From Pseudarthrobacter sulfonivorans (GTDB lineage: Bacteria; Actinomycetota; Actinomycetes; Actinomycetales; Micrococcaceae), in assembly GCF_014712225.1 (NCBI RefSeq), contig NZ_JACXBW010000004.1, positions 62,001-126,000 on the forward strand: DNA of 64,000 nucleotides. The letters run 5' to 3'. This document shows positions 61,954 through 64,000 of the stretch, one piece after another. A program made the position numbers and the translations under genes. Numbering within the stretch: the stretch's first letter is position 1; every line of letters starts with the position of its first letter. The notes beneath the pieces are model-generated. The model searched no databases, was not told where the DNA came from, and saw nothing but the letters and a program-made list of their open reading frames with translations.

Positions 61954-64000
61954 GGATCCGGCTGACACTCCGCCGGAACCCGGCGGAAACCAAGGACCTG
62001 GCCGTCACGGTGGACGGCCTGGCCACCGTCGCGGACGTCGCCACTCAGTTGTGGGTCGCGGACCCCGACAGGAAGGGATCCCCGGCACCGGACAACCTTT
62101 CGCTGCGCATCGACGAGGCCTTTGTGGGCGGCGGAATCCGCGGCAACGTCCTGACCCGGACGGACAACCTGCTGGAGTCGGGGCTGCGCCCGGGCTCCGT
62201 GGTCTCGCTGGCTGAAGTCAGCGCACACTTCAACGCTCCCGGCGCCAACCGCGGTCCCGCCGCCGCGACGTTGCGGATCCTCTCCGGGCCCGACGTCGGA
62301 CAGGAGTTTTCGCTGCCCTCCGGCACCAGCTACATCGGCCGGGACCGGGACGTTGACATCCGGCTGACGGACCCGCTGACCTCCAAACGCCACGCCCGCA
62401 TCACGGTGGGCGAAAGCGTGGAGATCGTGGACACCAACTCCGCCAACGGCCTGCTCATGGACGGCCTTCCGGTCACCAGGGCCACGCTCAACTCGTCGGA
62501 CACCGTCACGCTGGGGGAGACCACCGTGACGGTGGTGCCGCTGGGGCACAACCACGCGGCAGCGCCGACGTCGCCCCTTGTCGACTTCAACCGCTCCCCG
62601 CGCGTTGTTCCCCGCTTCGACGCGCCCAAACGCGTGCCCCCCGCCGGGCCTAAGCGGCCGGACCACCAGGCCTTCCCGTACATCATGCTGATGGCGCCGC
62701 TCCTGATGGGCGGCGTGATATTTGCGGTCACCCAGAACATGCTCTCGGTGATCTTCATGATGATGATGCCGCTGTTCATCGTGGGCCATTACGTGGACCA
62801 CAAGATGCAGGCCAGGCGCCAGCAGAAGGAGCAGCTCAAGCAGTTCCGCGGTTCCATGGCCGCCTTCCGGCAGGACATCACCGAACTGCAGCATGTGGAA
62901 CGGGCGGTCCGCCTCCAGGAGGCGCCTTCGGTGAGCGACACCGTGGATTCCATCTACAAGCTGGGCCCGCTGCTGTGGACCCACCGCCCGGAGCACCTCG
63001 GGTTCCTGGGGCTGCGGTTCGGGCTGGGCACCGGTCCGTCCCGCATCATGTTCGAGGAACCCAACAACAACGACACCGAAGCCGAATACATGCGCGAGAT
63101 CCAGGACTGCCTCAAGCAGTTCCGGGACATCGAAGGCGTGCCCGTGGTCTCGCAGCTGCGCACGGCAGGGGCCTTCGGTGTGGCGGGAGCACGGGGCCTG
63201 GTGGACGACGTTGCCCGCGGCATGGTGCTGCAGTTTGTGGGGCTGCATTCGCCCGCAGAGGCTGTGGTTACCGCCATTACGTCGGCGCAGTCGCGGTGGC
63301 GCTGGGACTGGCTGCAGTGGCTGCCCCATGTGGGTTCGGGCCACAGCCCCCTCAACGGCGACCACCTTGCCGCCGGTTCCGCCAGCGGGTCTTCCCTCGT
63401 GGCCCGGCTGGAGGACCTGCTCGATGCGCGGGAAGCCATGGCCAAGCGCTCGGCCCCGGAACACCGTGGATCCGTGGACCCTGCCAAGGACGAGGTCCCG
63501 GCTCCGGTGCTGCCCGCGGTCTTGGTCATCGTTGAGGACGACGCCCCTGTTGACCGCGGCAGGCTGACCCGCCTCGCGGAACGCGGACCGGACTCCGGCG
63601 TCCACGTCATGTGGGTGGCCACCGACATCCAGGCGCTCCCGGCCGCCTGCCGCGACTTTATGGTGGTGGACGGGGACAACGGCACCACCACCGGGCAGGT
63701 TCGGCTGGGCCGGCACACCTATCCCGTCAGCTGCGAAAGCCTCGACGCCGAACTGGCCGCCCAGCTGGCCCGCATGCTGGCCCCCGTGGTCGACGTCGGC
63801 AAGCCGGTCACGGACGATTCCGACCTGCCGCGCGCGGTCTCCTATGCCGCCCTGATCGGCAAGGACTTCCTGGACAACCCGCAGGCCGTCGCGGAGCGCT
63901 GGGAGGAGAACAACTCCGTCCATGCCTCGGCCGTGCCCAACCGGAAGGACAACGGAACCCTCCGTGCCCTGGTGGGTTCCAAGGGCATCGAACCCCTGTA
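61950..64000 (+). CDS. EssC/EccC-like FtsK/SpoIIIE secretion ATPase, N-terminal part (runs off the window)
   Basis: 683 codons are visible from ATG 61950. The first ~100 residues are a beta domain (RIRLTLRRNPAETKDLAVTV) and the next ~100 a canonical FHA domain (YIGRDRDVDIRLTDPLTSKR, HARITV, NSANGLLMDG). Two adjacent helices (FPYIMLMAPLLMGGVIFAV and VIFMMMMPLFIVGHYV, ~235-280) and a large FtsK-type cytoplasmic region follow (FGLGTGPSRIMFEEPNNND, PLLWTHRPEHLGFLGLR). This order, FHA pair-two helices-ATPase, is that of type VII secretion motor proteins. The Walker motifs would lie beyond the right edge, so ATPase identity is by architecture. Confidence 0.85.
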   Translation, partial: MRIRLTLRRNPAETKDLAVTVDGLATVADVATQLWVADPDRKGSPAPDNLSLRIDEAFVGGGIRGNVLTRTDNLLESGLRPGSVVSLAEVSAHFNAPGANRGPAAATLRILSGPDVGQEFSLPSGTSYIGRDRDVDIRLTDPLTSKRHARITVGESVEIVDTNSANGLLMDGLPVTRATLNSSDTVTLGETTVTVVPLGHNHAAAPTSPLVDFNRSPRVVPRFDAPKRVPPAGPKRPDHQAFPYIMLMAPLLMGGVIFAVTQNMLSVIFMMMMPLFIVGHYVDHKMQARRQQKEQLKQFRGSMAAFRQDITELQHVERAVRLQEAPSVSDTVDSIYKLGPLLWTHRPEHLGFLGLRFGLGTGPSRIMFEEPNNNDTEAEYMREIQDCLKQFRDIEGVPVVSQLRTAGAFGVAGARGLVDDVARGMVLQFVGLHSPAEAVVTAITSAQSRWRWDWLQWLPHVGSGHSPLNGDHLAAGSASGSSLVARLEDLLDAREAMAKRSAPEHRGSVDPAKDEVPAPVLPAVLVIVEDDAPVDRGRLTRLAERGPDSGVHVMWVATDIQALPAACRDFMVVDGDNGTTTGQVRLGRHTYPVSCESLDAELAAQLARMLAPVVDVGKPVTDDSDLPRAVSYAALIGKDFLDNPQAVAERWEENNSVHASAVPNRKDNGTLRALVGSKGIEPL

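Noticed and set aside
61542..63923. A 793-codon open frame on the minus strand
   Set aside because: It lies opposite the FHA-like and EssC-like genes, whose protein sequences have clear domains; the antisense product is Gly/Arg/His-rich with no motif, typical of high-GC shadows.

Overview
The window is high-GC actinobacterial DNA of the Micrococcaceae (Arthrobacter/Pseudarthrobacter) type. The basis is the GTG/TTG start usage, dense operons with 4-nt start/stop overlaps, several probably leaderless genes, an LpdA-type flavoprotein beside deoD and pmmB, an acyl-CoA carboxylase epsilon subunit, and an NnaR-like HemD/winged-helix regulator. The genus is an inference from family content. No rRNA, tRNA or CRISPR array was found.

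Layout. 1-6400: nitrite assimilation, with a partial FAD oxidoreductase, nnaR-like regulator, cobA/sumT and nirB on the minus strand and nirD divergent on the plus strand. 6410-11604: a housekeeping block (phosphosugar mutase, purine nucleoside phosphorylase, LpdA, a PspC protein, one unknown). About 11.6-20.0 kb: an accessory, partly degenerate island with a 13-bp tandem repeat that splits a small membrane-protein gene, an IS3/IS150-type end-to-end remnant, a second long palindrome, a 37-codon gene, a large secreted protein with M91-like protease and von Willebrand D motifs, and Tn3 transposase fragments. 20.0-25.2 kb: nasB, nasC and narK. Three promoters (nirB, nirD, narK) carry GlnR-like 11-bp-phased boxes, each exactly 10 bp upstream of a TANNNT -10 element, which ties the split nitrate/nitrite genes together.

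25.5-44.0 kb: core metabolism and transport. It holds an MHS-family transporter, a glutamine amidotransferase, an acyl-CoA carboxylase locus (accBC-like subunit, epsilon and beta subunits, biotin ligase), Maf, an MMPL exporter with its TetR repressor, a DctA-like symporter, a DUF885 protein, an SDR, a PH-domain membrane protein and a class III cyclase. Nearly identical palindromes lie upstream of both carboxylase transcription units.

44.26-64.0 kb (runs off the right edge): ten genes on the plus strand, mostly start/stop coupled. They encode a ~2040-residue Ig-like/fibronectin-III surface protein, a MoxR ATPase, a DUF58 protein, a transglutaminase-like membrane protein that lacks its catalytic Cys, an RDD/FHA protein, a PP2C phosphatase, a zinc-ribbon/FHA protein, a transmembrane Ser/Thr kinase, an FHA-like protein, and the FHA-containing N-terminus of an EssC/EccC-type (type VII secretion) ATPase. 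The gene set suggests a phosphorylation-controlled envelope/secretion machine and is the strongest candidate here for a poorly described system.
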